From positions 930,001 through 994,000 of the forward strand of contig NC_013947.1 of the NCBI RefSeq assembly GCF_000024545.1: DNA of 64,000 bases, written 5' to 3'. The translations under genes and the position numbers were made by a program. The notes under the pieces are model-generated. The model did not search any database. It was not told the origin of the DNA and worked only from the letters and a program-made list of their open reading frames with translations. Shown piece by piece: positions 9,023-18,503 of this stretch. Positions within the stretch are counted from its first letter, which is position 1. The number at the start of each line of letters is the position of its first letter. This DNA is from Stackebrandtia nassauensis DSM 44728. Its GTDB lineage: Bacteria > Actinomycetota > Actinomycetes > Mycobacteriales > Micromonosporaceae.

Positions 9023-9040
9023 TTAGTCGATATCGACTAA
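9023..9040 (-). promoter_or_regulatory. 18-bp perfect palindrome, probable PadR operator
   Basis: TTAGTCGATATCGACTAA is a perfect palindrome centred 43 nt upstream of the fusion gene start at 8988. The core TAGTCGATATCGACTA fits the dyad style of PadR-family operators, and the only regulator in the operon is a PadR protein. The link is inferred from position and symmetry. Confidence 0.7.
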
Positions 9041-9095
9041 AAGTCTGGACGGCGAGCTCCGCAGCGGCAATACGGGTTTGCCCGGAGAAATCCCT

Positions 9096-9135
9096 TAGGG
9101 GCCAAGCCAACCAAGCCAAGCCAGCCAAAGCCAGA
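9096..9135. repeat. short degenerate AAGCCA tandem array
   Basis: A run of AAGCCA/AGCCAA units, some interrupted by CC, covers about 40 bases in the gap between the fusion gene promoter and the licD terminator. It is too short and irregular for CRISPR. Function unknown; replication slippage is the simplest origin. Confidence 0.4.
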
Positions 9136-9176
9136 GCGAAGGAGCGGGGCACAGGGGCGGCACGGCCAGCACGAAA

Positions 9177-9208
9177 ACGGCCCCGCGTCCGAGAAGACGC
9201 GGGGCCGT
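9177..9208 (-). terminator. rho-independent terminator of the licC-licD operon
   Basis: ACGGCCCCGCGTC (9177-9189) and GACGCGGGGCCGT (9196-9208) make a perfect 13-bp stem with a 6-nt loop. On the minus strand it is followed by TTTTCG, giving a short U-tract just past the stop of the LicD-like gene at 9230. Confidence 0.88.
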
Positions 9209-9229
9209 ACGGTTACGGGTTTCGGGGGA

Positions 9230-10351
9230 CTACAGGCGGTCCAGCCACTCGCCCTCGCCGAGCTCGTGCAGCAGACCCACGTAGCGCTGGATCTTCACCT
9301 GGTCGCGCTTGCCGACGGCGGCCAGCAGCGCGAAGTAGTTCAGCGAGTTGAGGAACTCCTGGTCGGTGACCTGCGCGTTGGGCGCGTCCAACCGGGCGTC
9401 GAAGTTCGAGTTCGGGACGCGCCATTCGCCGTAGTTCTCGTCCAGGTAGCGCTCCGGCGGGTCCGGGACGAACTGCGGCTTGCCCAGGAAGTCGACCGTG
9501 GTCAGGTCGAACGGGGAGTTCCACCAGCGGGTGGCGGTCCCGTCGTGCCAGATCTTGCCGTCCGCCTCGTCCTTGTAGTGCGGGAAGACGTCGATCATCA
9601 TCCCGTTCTCGTGGTTGATGCGCAGCCGGTCGGTGTTGAAGTCGATCTTGCGGACGTTGAAGTCCAGCGACCGGTCGAAGGCGTGCTCCAGGTCGTAGGG
9701 CGAGATCTCCGTGGTGAAGAAGCCCAGGTCGATGTCCTTGTCCCAGGAGATGAAGCCGCCGTCGCGCACCAGACCCAGCAGGGTGCCCGAGATCAGGAAG
9801 CCACGGACGCCGAGCTTCTCGAACTCGGCGTTGAGCTGCGCCAGCGCCACCGTCGCCTTCGACTCGAACGCGTCGGCGTCGGGGGTGGAACGGCGGGCCT
9901 TGATCTGCTTGACCGCGTTGTGCTTCATCCGGCCCAAACGGCGACGCAGCCTGCGGCCGCGCAGCGCCTGCAACACGATCGCCTTGCGCAGCAGCGCCCG
10001 GCACTCGGCGTGCTCACCGGCGACGCTGGCGGCGCGGGCCACCGTGGTCAGCATCGGCAGCACCTTGTGGCAGCCGCGCGGGCTGTCCCACCACAGCGCC
10101 CGGATCGGCTCGTAGTCCTCGGGCTTCTCCATCAGCGAACGCAGTTCCGACCACAGCCGGGCGTAGCGCCACAGGCCGGAACGGATCGCCGTGACCAGCA
10201 GGTCCTTGGCGCCGTCGCGGTCTCCCGAGGCCCGGACCTTCTTCGCCTCGGCCAGCACACTGGCGGCCAGTTGCTCGCGCTCGGGCGGAGTCTCCGGCAT
10301 TACCTCGGGAAGAACTGCTGACACGGTGGCACTTTCTCTCATCGTCGTCAT
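9230..10351 (-). CDS. LicD/fukutin-type phosphotransferase
   Basis: 373 residues. The C-terminal half is a LicD-family nucleotidyltransferase-fold domain: FLISGTLLGLVRDGGFISWD, the metal-binding KDIDLGF, NGMMIDVFPHYKD, a WWNSPFDL segment and the closing YLDENYGEWRVP. LicD proteins transfer phosphocholine from CDP-choline to cell-surface glycans; fukutin relatives transfer other phospho-polyols. The helical N-terminal 150 residues are unassigned and Arg/Leu-rich. Its ATG overlaps the stop of the second LicD-like gene by 4 nt. A CDP-alcohol synthase lies upstream in the same operon. The actual acceptor and donor are unknown. Confidence 0.82.
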   Translation of the reverse strand: MTTMRESATVSAVLPEVMPETPPEREQLAASVLAEAKKVRASGDRDGAKDLLVTAIRSGLWRYARLWSELRSLMEKPEDYEPIRALWWDSPRGCHKVLPMLTTVARAASVAGEHAECRALLRKAIVLQALRGRRLRRRLGRMKHNAVKQIKARRSTPDADAFESKATVALAQLNAEFEKLGVRGFLISGTLLGLVRDGGFISWDKDIDLGFFTTEISPYDLEHAFDRSLDFNVRKIDFNTDRLRINHENGMMIDVFPHYKDEADGKIWHDGTATRWWNSPFDLTTVDFLGKPQFVPDPPERYLDENYGEWRVPNSNFDARLDAPNAQVTDQEFLNSLNYFALLAAVGKRDQVKIQRYVGLLHELGEGEWLDRL

Positions 10352-11712
10352 GATGCGGTCACCGTCCTGGCCAGCGCTTCCTCACCAGCGCTGCGCAGGT
10401 CGGCGGCGGCTCCGGTCCGGTCGCCATTGGTGAGTTTCTTATACCCTCGCCGAATGTAGTGCAGTTTCAGATACTCCGGCCAGGTCGTCTCCACGTTGGG
10501 AGCGTCCTTGCTGTCGAAGGCGTCGAAGCCCGGGTAGGGCGTGCGCCAGTCGCCGTAGTTCTCGGTGAGGTAGTTGTCGATGGTCGCGGGCAGCGGCAGG
10601 TTCAGGCCCTCGAACTCGCGCCGCTTGATCTCGAAGGGCGAGTTGCCCCAGCGGACGAACACCGCGTCGTGCCACATCTTGTCGCCGTCGCGGTAGAACC
10701 GGAAGATGTCGATCGGTGAGCCGCCCCGGTGCTTGAGCCCGACCTTCTTGGTGTGCGGGTGCACCACGTCGAAGTCGAAGCGCGGGTTCTTCGCGAACAG
10801 CTTGATCAGGGCGTCCTGGTCGAAGTCCTCCTCGAAGACCCCGACGTCGATGTCGTTGTCGGCCGACAGCGGACGGCCCTGCCGCTCCAGGCCCAGCGCG
10901 GTACCGGCGGCGATGAAGTACGGCACCCCGGCCCCGTCCAGCGCCCGGTGCAGGTCCTCGAACGCGGCCCAGGGGCTCTTGCCCTCCAGGCTGGAGTCGA
11001 CGATCGGGTTGTCGACAGCGATGCCGTCGACGATCAGCTGGATGCCACGGCTGTACAGCTCACACGCCCGCTCGACCTCGCCCGCGCGGGCGGCGGCGGT
11101 GGCCAGCTGGCGCAGCGCCTTGTGCAGGTCGGTGGGGTCCTCGTGCGGCAGCGAGTCCCAGGCCTCCTGGAGCCGTCCGTACTGGGCGGCCGAGTCGCAC
11201 ATCTTCGCCACGGCCCACAGCACCTCGCCGGTGCGCGGGAACCGCTTCAGCGCCACCACCGCGGCGGCGTCGGCCTCGTCGCGCGGCAGCACCCGGTAGC
11301 CGTAGGTGATCATCCGGGCGACGCAGCCCGCGTGCGAGGGTTGCAGCATCCGGCCGTTGCGGGCGCACTCGAGCGCCTCCTCGTAGCGGCCGTAGTAGGC
11401 GTGGAAGTCGGCGTGCAAGGCTTGCAGCCCAGGCGATTCCGGGAAACGACCGTCGAGGGCGGCCAGCGTGTCCGTCAGCAGTTCGTCGGCTCCGGCCCGA
11501 AACACCGCGCGGGCCGCGACCAGCGCCACCGACAGATATCGGGTGGGGATCCCGCCCGAGGCGCGGATGAACCTGGTGATCTCCTCCTGGTTGGAGTTCT
11601 GACCCAGATACTTCAGCGCCGCGTAGGTGCGGGCCGCGCCCGAGGGCATGGCCCGGTAAACGGGGGCGCGGCTGAGAACCCGAACGACGGTCTGCTTGGT
11701 GGAGAAGGCCAT
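10348..11712 (-). CDS. LicD-type phosphotransferase with N-terminal TPR-like region
   Basis: 454 residues. The N-terminal half (about 40-230) is helical and repeats tetratricopeptide-like patterns, such as YGRYEEALECARNGRMLQPS. The C-terminal half is LicD-like: VPYFIAAGTALGLERQGRPL, the acidic NDIDVGVF, SPIDIFRFYRDGDKMWHD, a GNSPFEIKRREF segment and YLTENYGDWRTP. It is a paralog of the downstream 373-residue protein, with which it overlaps by ATGA. The TPR-like part may bind a partner or carrier (inference). Weak RBS: GAGGA about 11 nt upstream. Confidence 0.8.
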   Translation of the reverse strand: MAFSTKQTVVRVLSRAPVYRAMPSGAARTYAALKYLGQNSNQEEITRFIRASGGIPTRYLSVALVAARAVFRAGADELLTDTLAALDGRFPESPGLQALHADFHAYYGRYEEALECARNGRMLQPSHAGCVARMITYGYRVLPRDEADAAAVVALKRFPRTGEVLWAVAKMCDSAAQYGRLQEAWDSLPHEDPTDLHKALRQLATAAARAGEVERACELYSRGIQLIVDGIAVDNPIVDSSLEGKSPWAAFEDLHRALDGAGVPYFIAAGTALGLERQGRPLSADNDIDVGVFEEDFDQDALIKLFAKNPRFDFDVVHPHTKKVGLKHRGGSPIDIFRFYRDGDKMWHDAVFVRWGNSPFEIKRREFEGLNLPLPATIDNYLTENYGDWRTPYPGFDAFDSKDAPNVETTWPEYLKLHYIRRGYKKLTNGDRTGAAADLRSAGEEALARTVTAS

Positions 11713-11776
11713 GAATCGATTTTCCTCGAATCTGCTGGGAATTGCCTGGGTGTCGCACGCTCCGTTGCGCTAGTGC

Positions 11777-12469
11777 CTAAAAGGTTTCGTTGGCGCGGGC
11801 GAGATCCTCGGCGAAGTCCACCTCGATGACGGGGTGGCGGGAGATGTCGAGGGCTTCGACCTTCATGCCGTCCTTGGCGATGGCCAGTTCCAGCCCGCGT
11901 TCAAAGTAGTCCTGCGCGTCGCATTCGTCCAGACGCCTGGCCAGCAGAGCCCGGTCGCCGGACGAGATGAAGTTTATGCCGACCGCCTCGCCGAGCGCGC
12001 CGGAGGCGACGACCTTGGACAGCTCGGCGATGTAACCGTCGGAGTCGAGGGTGTACTTGACCTCTTCCTCGGCCACCGATTCGGTGTTGACGCACACGAA
12101 GGAGCGGTCCATCGCGATGTGGGGCAGCAGGTCGTCCAGCACGGCCTCGTCGAAGACGACGTCGCCGTTGAGCCACAGCACGCCACCGGGACCGGTGATG
12201 GTGAGGGCCTTGAGCAGGGACTTGGACGTGTTGGTGTCGCCGTAGTCCTGGTTGTAGATGAAGCCGACGTCCGGCGCCGCCTCCATGATCATCTCTTTCT
12301 TGAAGCCGACGACGAGGTGAATGGAGTGACGGCTGAAGCGTGAGGTCAGGTGGCGCAGCGCCCGGTGCAGAATCGTCTCGCCGTCGGAAAGCGGCGTGAG
12401 CGGTTTGGGGTGCGGGCGCCCCAGCCGCGAGCCGACCCCGGCGGCGAGAATGACGATATTGGTTGCCAC
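11777..12469 (-). CDS. LicC-like nucleotidyltransferase (CTP:phosphocholine cytidylyltransferase type)
   Basis: 230 residues with the sugar-nucleotidyltransferase fold: VILAAGVGSRLG near 6-17, HPKPLTPL as the PKPL motif, WLNGDVVFD as the metal-binding loop, and a C-terminal WxxIDxxxDL-equivalent HPVIEVDFAEDLARA. Size and motifs match LicC-type cytidylyltransferases that make CDP-choline; a nucleotidyltransferase making another activated alcohol phosphate or sugar is possible. GTG start with GGAGGAG six bases upstream. It is the first gene of the operon feeding the two LicD-like transferases, which supports a donor-synthase role. Confidence 0.8.
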   Translation of the reverse strand: MATNIVILAAGVGSRLGRPHPKPLTPLSDGETILHRALRHLTSRFSRHSIHLVVGFKKEMIMEAAPDVGFIYNQDYGDTNTSKSLLKALTITGPGGVLWLNGDVVFDEAVLDDLLPHIAMDRSFVCVNTESVAEEEVKYTLDSDGYIAELSKVVASGALGEAVGINFISSGDRALLARRLDECDAQDYFERGLELAIAKDGMKVEALDISRHPVIEVDFAEDLARANETF

Positions 12470-12550
12470 GGAATCTCCTCCAGAAAAATGGTGGGTGCGG
12501 TGGTAAGGATGGTGGTTTCGGATGGCAAGGGGCGAACCGCCAAACGCCGA

Positions 12551-12556
12551 GCGACT
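12551..12556 (-). promoter_or_regulatory. candidate -10 box of the licC-licD operon
   Basis: On the minus strand TATAGT lies about 80 nt upstream of the licC-like start, in a gap with no gene. A good -35 is not evident at 16-18 bp, so this is tentative. Confidence 0.35.
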
Positions 12557-12637
12557 ATACCACCGGCGCCGGGAACGTTTATCGGACGATGATTCGCGCC
12601 CGTTACCTACTTGTTGGTTAGCCGTAACCCACGTGAC

Positions 12638-13805
<1,168 letters not shown>

Positions 13806-13813
<8 letters not shown>

Positions 13814-14771
13814 GCCGGTAGAACTCCCACGCGTCGGCGATGATGTCGTCCAGCGACGGCTTCTCGGGGCGCCAGCCCAGTTCGGCGGCGGCCTTGGCGC
13901 TGGAGGCGACGAGCGTGTCGGGGTCGCCGGGGCGACGCGGCGCGGGCTTGAACGGCACGGTCAGTCCGGTCACCCGCTCCACGGCCGCGATGACCTCGCG
14001 GTTGGAGAAGCCGTTGCCGTTGCCCAGGTTGTAGATCTGGTGCTCGCCCGGCTGCTGGTTCGCCAGCGCCAGCAGGTGGGCCCGCGCCAGGTCGGCGACG
14101 TGGATGTAGTCGCGCACGCAGGTGCCGTCCGGGGTGTCGTAGTCCTCGCCGTACAGCTTCAGCGCGCCGCGGTCACCGTTGGCGGCGGCCAGGATCAGCG
14201 GGATCAGGTGGGTCTCGGGGTCGTGGCGCTCGCCGTGCCAGACGCCGGACGCGTCCTTCCAGGCCCCGGCCACGTTGAAGTACCGCAGACTGACCGCGGC
14301 GATGTCGAAGGCGGTGCAGTAGTTGGTGATGGCGTAGTCGGCGGCCAGTTTGTTGGCGCCGTAGGTACTGGTCGGCCGGGTGATCGCGTTCTCGGTCGCG
14401 GGCAGTTCGGAGGGGTTGCCGTACACCGACGCCGAGGACGAGAACACGAGCGACCTCACACCGGCGGCGTGCATCGCGTTCAGCAGCGACAGCGTGCCGA
14501 CGACGTTGACGTCCCAGTAGATGTCGGGCTTCGCCATGGATTCGCCGTTGGCGATGTAGCCCGCGAAGTGCAGTACCCCGTCGAAGCTGTCGTCCAGGAC
14601 CTCGGCGGCCTCGTGGATCCGGCCGCGCACCACCGTGGCGCCCGCCGGGATTCCGGTGTCGCCGTTGGTGGACAGGTCGTCGAGCACGACGACCTCGTGC
14701 CCGGCTTCCAGCAGCATCGTCGCGACGACGGATCCGACGTAACCGGCTCCGCCGGTGACCAGGTACTTCAC
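13806..14771 (-). CDS. galE: UDP-glucose 4-epimerase
   Basis: 321 residues from the GTG at 14771, which overlaps the galT stop (GTGA) and has GGGAGG upstream; the frame is open further upstream but that part is galT antisense-frame sequence. It is an extended short-chain dehydrogenase: NAD-binding TGGAGYVGS (7-15), active-site SSSASVYGNP, catalytic YGANK, and the C-terminal YNLGNGNGFSN plus RRPGDPDTLVASS. It interconverts UDP-glucose and UDP-galactose. It sits between galT and galK. Confidence 0.96.
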
Positions 14772-15847
14772 AATGCCTCCCGCAGCATTCTCGCCGCCTC
14801 TTCCGGCGGTACATCGTTGACAAAGGCCCCCATCGCCGATTCGGAACCGGCGAGGTACTTGAGCTTTCCGGGTGCGCGCCGGATGCTGAACAAGCGTAGA
14901 TGCGTGTAGGACAGGTCCCGGTCGGCGCGCACCGGGCCCTGGTACCACGCCGAGATGTACGGCAGTGGCGAGTCGAACAGGGCATCGAAGCGGCGCAACA
15001 CATCCAGGTACACCGGCGCGAAGCTGTCACGGTAACCGCCGGGCAGCTCGGTCAGGTCGGCGGCCCGCGTGTGCGGGTACAGGTGGACCTCGAAGGGCCA
15101 CCGCGCCGCGACCGGCACGAACGCGGTCCAGTGCTCGCCGGTGGCGACGATCCGGGTGCCCTCGGCGCGTTCGGCGGCCAGCGTCTCGGCGAACAGGTTG
15201 CCGCCGCCGTTGTCACGGTGCCGACGCGCCACCGCGAGCATTTTGGCCAGATCCGGTGCCACGTACGGGAAGCCGTAGATCTGACCGTGCGGGTGGTGCA
15301 GGGTCACGCCGATCTCCTCGCCCCGGTTCTCGAAGCAGAAGACCTGCTCGATGTCGTCTCGGCGCGACAGTTTCGCGGTGCGGTCGATCTGCGCGTCCAG
15401 CACCAGCCGGGCCCGGGTCGGGCTCAGTTCCGCGAACGAGGAGCCGTGGTCGGAGGTGAAGCACACGACCTCGCAGCGTCCGGCGGCCGGAGGGTGCGGC
15501 TGGTGCGGGTCGGCGGCGGTCCGGCCCCCGAAGGACGGGAACCGGTTCTCGAACACGGCCACGTCGTAGGACGGCGCCGGGATCTCGGTCAGGTTGTCGT
15601 CAGTGGACGGACACAGCGGGCACCGGTTGGTGGCGGGCAGCACCGGCCGGGTCTGACGGGCGGCGGCAACGGCCACCCACTCGTCGCGCAGCACGTCGTG
15701 GCGCAGCTGCGCGGCGGTCGACCGGGGCGGCAGGTCCCGCTTGTCCGCGAAGGAATCCCGCCCCGAACCGGGGTGCTCGTCGTAGTAGAACAGCTCGCGG
15801 CCGTCGGCCAGCCGGGTCAGTGTGGGTTCGGTGGTGGATGGGGTCAC
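14768..15847 (-). CDS. galT: galactose-1-phosphate uridylyltransferase
   Basis: 359 residues from the GTG at 15847, which overlaps the stop of the DeoR gene by 4 nt; the open frame continues upstream only as shadow. The active-site motif HHPHGQIYGFP is present, with the uridylylated His inside HPH. CPLCPS near residue 70 is the usual metal-site Cys pair, and the C-terminal part has VHLYPHTRAADLTEL. It transfers UMP from UDP-glucose to galactose-1-phosphate. Confidence 0.96.
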   Translation of the reverse strand: MTPSTTEPTLTRLADGRELFYYDEHPGSGRDSFADKRDLPPRSTAAQLRHDVLRDEWVAVAAARQTRPVLPATNRCPLCPSTDDNLTEIPAPSYDVAVFENRFPSFGGRTAADPHQPHPPAAGRCEVVCFTSDHGSSFAELSPTRARLVLDAQIDRTAKLSRRDDIEQVFCFENRGEEIGVTLHHPHGQIYGFPYVAPDLAKMLAVARRHRDNGGGNLFAETLAAERAEGTRIVATGEHWTAFVPVAARWPFEVHLYPHTRAADLTELPGGYRDSFAPVYLDVLRRFDALFDSPLPYISAWYQGPVRADRDLSYTHLRLFSIRRAPGKLKYLAGSESAMGAFVNDVPPEEAARMLREAL

Positions 15848-16626
15848 CGGTTGTCCTCTCCGGCGATGATCAGCTGCCCGACCGCTTCGCGAAGCGCGGC
15901 CCGCGCCTCCTCCGGCAGACCGGCGTCGGTCACCAGCACGTCGGCGTCGTCGGGGCAGGCGATGGTGCGGATGCCGACGATCTCCCACTTGGTGGAGTCG
16001 GCGACCACGACCAGCTTGCGGGCGGCGGCGATCAGCGCCTTGTCGGTCTCGGACTCCATCAGGTTCGGGGTGGTGAAACCGGCGGTGGCGTTGACACCGT
16101 GGACGCCGAGGAACAGCGTGTCCACATTGATGGACTTGAGGGACGCGACCGCGAACGGCCCGACCAGCGCGTCGGAGGGGGTGCGGATGCCGCCGGTGAG
16201 GATCACCGTCTGGTCGCCGCGTCCGGAACGGTAGAAGACGTCGGCGACCGGCACCGAGTTGGTGACGACGGTCAGCCCGGCGACGCCCACGAGGTGGTGG
16301 GCCAGCGTCCAGGTCGTGGTGCCGCCGGACAGCGCGATGGCCTGGCCCGGGGTCACGAGTTTGGCCGCGGCGGCGGCGATGGCCTCCTTGGCCTCTTTCT
16401 GCCGCACCGACTTGGCGGCGAAGCCCGGTTCGTCGGTCGACCCGATGTCGACCGCCGTTGCTCCACCGTGGACTTTTGATACGAGGCCGCGATCGGCGAG
16501 GGTCTCCAGATCCCGGCGGATCGTCATGTCCGAGACACCGAACTCCTCGACGAGTTCGGCGACCCGGACGGCGCCATGGCTTCGGACGCGTTCGGCGATC
16601 ACAGCCTGGCGCTGCTGGGCCAACAT
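15844..16626 (-). CDS. DeoR-family transcriptional regulator of the gal operon
   Basis: 260 residues. The N-terminal HTH (about 6-57) has RVAELVEEFGVSDMTIRRDLETLADRGLV in two overlapping motifs typical of DeoR proteins, and the effector domain has LSGGTTTWTLA, ILTGG and FLGVHGVNATAGFT for a sugar-phosphate ligand. As the first gene of the gal operon it probably represses its own operon and responds to a galactose-pathway phosphate (inference). Upstream lies a 10-bp-phased repeat that may be its operator. Confidence 0.9.
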   Translation of the reverse strand: MLAQQRQAVIAERVRSHGAVRVAELVEEFGVSDMTIRRDLETLADRGLVSKVHGGATAVDIGSTDEPGFAAKSVRQKEAKEAIAAAAAKLVTPGQAIALSGGTTTWTLAHHLVGVAGLTVVTNSVPVADVFYRSGRGDQTVILTGGIRTPSDALVGPFAVASLKSINVDTLFLGVHGVNATAGFTTPNLMESETDKALIAAARKLVVVADSTKWEIVGIRTIACPDDADVLVTDAGLPEEARAALREAVGQLIIAGEDNR

Positions 16627-16735
16627 GGCTACTCCTGGTTTCGGCTGTCCCGCAACGGCTCAGGCGCAGCCGGGCAGCCTCTTCGGCTTTCGTCGTGCCG
16701 CGACCGGCTGAGGGATGACCGGCGCGGAAGTCGAT

Positions 16736-16758
16736 CATAAACGCACATGACCAAACAT
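16736..16758 (-). promoter_or_regulatory. 10-bp-phased ATG direct repeats, candidate DeoR operator
   Basis: On the minus strand three units ATGTTTGGTC, ATGTGCGTTT and ATGATCGACT follow one another, each ATG exactly 10 bases from the next (plus-strand CAT at 16736, 16746, 16756). The site is 110-130 nt upstream of the deoR gene. Phased direct repeats with TTTG/GTTT cores are usual for DeoR-type sites. The role is inferred. Confidence 0.45.
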
Positions 16759-16907
16759 GCCAGCGTGGGTTCTCGACTGTGTCGCACAACAAGCTACCGA
16801 CATCGACCCCACTCGCGATCGGGCCGCAAGACCCCTACCTGACAGATAAATCGCTGAACGGCAGGTCAAGCGGGCACACGTCGAGGGGCTACGGCAGAAT
16901 TGGGCCC

Positions 16908-17942
16908 ATGACGTCCACCGAGCCCGCGACCGAGGCCGTCCGGCGCCCCCGGGTGCTGTCCGGAATCCAGCCGACGGCCGACTCATTCCACCTCGGGAAC
17001 TACCTGGGGGCGTTGCGGAACTGGGTCGCCATGCAGGACACACACGATGCCTTCTACTGTGTCGTCGACCTGCACGCGATCACCGTCGACCACGACCCGA
17101 AACTGTTGCGCAAGCGCAGCCGGATCGCCGCGGCGCAGCTGTTGGCCGTCGGGATCGACCCGGCCCGCTCCACCCTGTTCGTCCAGTCGCAGGTGCCCGA
17201 GCACCCGATGCTGTCGTGGATCCTGGAGTGCCACACCGGTTTCGGTGAGGCCGGGCGGATGACCCAGTTCAAGGACAAATCCGCCAAGAACGAACGCGTC
17301 TCGGTGGGACTGTTCACCTACCCGATCCTGCAGGCCGCCGACATCCTGCTGTACCGCGCCGACGCCGTCCCGGTCGGCGAGGACCAGCGGCAGCACCTGG
17401 AGTTGTCGCGCGACCTGGCACAGCGCTTCAACACCAAGTACGGCAACGTCTTCACCGTCCCCGAGGCCCACATCATCAAGGCCACCGGGACGATCCAGGA
17501 CCTCACCGAACCGGCCCGCAAGATGTCGAAGTCGAACTCGCAGCCCGCGGGCATCATCGACCTGCTGGACGACCCGAACCGGATCCGCAAGAAGATCAAG
17601 TCCGCCGTCACCGACACCGGCCGCGAGATCGTCTTCGACCCGGAGAACAAGCCCGGCGTCTCCAACCTGCTGACGATCTACTCGTCGCTCACCGAGACCT
17701 CGATCGAGGAACTGCAGAACCGCTACGCCGACTCCGGCTACGGCGACTTCAAGAAGGACCTCGCCGAGATCGTCGCCGACTTCTGCGCCCCGATCGCGCA
17801 GCGCACCAAGTCGTACCTCGACGACACCGCCGAGCTGGACAAGATCCTGCTGGCCGGTGCCGAGAAGGCGCACTCCGTCGCCGCCCACACCCTCGCGCGG
17901 GTCTACCGCAAGATGGGCTTCCGAGAACCGGTAAGGGACTAG
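16908..17942 (+). CDS. trpS: tryptophanyl-tRNA synthetase
   Basis: 344 residues from the ATG at 16908; the frame is open 129 nt further upstream, but the family begins near [19 protein letters not shown]. The class I signatures are HLGN (28-31) and KMSKS (about 205-209); [23 protein letters not shown] binds tryptophan and the adenylate. It charges tRNA-Trp. A CAGAAT box 7 nt upstream suggests a leaderless start. The gene diverges from deoR-gal. Confidence 0.97.
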   Translation: MTSTEPATEAVRRPRVLSGIQPTADSFHLGNYLGALRNWVAMQDTHDAFYCVVDLHAITVDHDPKLLRKRSRIAAAQLLAVGIDPARSTLFVQSQVPEHPMLSWILECHTGFGEAGRMTQFKDKSAKNERVSVGLFTYPILQAADILLYRADAVPVGEDQRQHLELSRDLAQRFNTKYGNVFTVPEAHIIKATGTIQDLTEPARKMSKSNSQPAGIIDLLDDPNRIRKKIKSAVTDTGREIVFDPENKPGVSNLLTIYSSLTETSIEELQNRYADSGYGDFKKDLAEIVADFCAPIAQRTKSYLDDTAELDKILLAGAEKAHSVAAHTLARVYRKMGFREPVRD

Positions 17943-18464
17943 GTGAGCGCCGTGCTGACCGTTGGTGTCGCCATCCCGATCCCCGATCCCTGGGGCCAGC
18001 GTCTCGACGCCGCCCGCGCTCGCACCGGCGATCCGCAGGCCGTCCACGTGCCCAGCCACGTCACGCTGCTGGGTCCCACCGAGATCGACCCGGAGCGGCT
18101 CGACGAGGTGGAGAAGCACCTGGCGGCCGCGGCCGTCGGCGCCCGCCCGTTCACGCTGCACCTGCGCGGCACCGGCACCTTCCGGCCGGTGACCGAGGTG
18201 GTGTTCGTCGCGGTGGTGGCGGGCATCAGCGAGTGCGAGAAGCTGGAGGCCGCGGTGCGGTGCGGGCCGTTGGCCAAGGAGCTGAACTACCCGTACCACC
18301 CGCACGTGACCGTCGCCCACGGCGTCGAGGCCGAGGCCCTGGACGCGGTGTTCGCCGAGATGTCGGAGTTCGAGGCCCGCTTCGAGGTGGACGGCTTCGT
18401 CCTGTACACCCACGACAGCGACCTGACCTGGCGTCCGCGCACCACCTTCGGCTTCGAGGGCTGA
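17943..18464 (+). CDS. 2'-5' RNA ligase-like 2H phosphoesterase
   Basis: 173 residues from a GTG directly abutting the trpS stop. Two HxT motifs (HVTLLGP near 40 and HVTVAHG near 121) mark the 2H phosphoesterase/LigT-like fold, which acts on 2',5' or cyclic phosphodiester bonds in RNA or nucleotides. The substrate is unknown. Zero spacing from trpS implies co-transcription. Confidence 0.85.
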   Translation: MSAVLTVGVAIPIPDPWGQRLDAARARTGDPQAVHVPSHVTLLGPTEIDPERLDEVEKHLAAAAVGARPFTLHLRGTGTFRPVTEVVFVAVVAGISECEKLEAAVRCGPLAKELNYPYHPHVTVAHGVEAEALDAVFAEMSEFEARFEVDGFVLYTHDSDLTWRPRTTFGFEG

Positions 18465-18503
18465 CCTGACCCGAGCGCGGCGGGGATAGGACACAATGGT
18501 CCG

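Noticed and set aside
9096-9135. Possible CRISPR-like repeat
   Set aside because: Units are only 6-8 bases, irregular and without spacers; no cas genes nearby.
16779-16907. N-terminal extension of TrpS to 387 residues
   Set aside because: The extra residues match no TrpS family segment, and a leaderless box supports the ATG at 16908.
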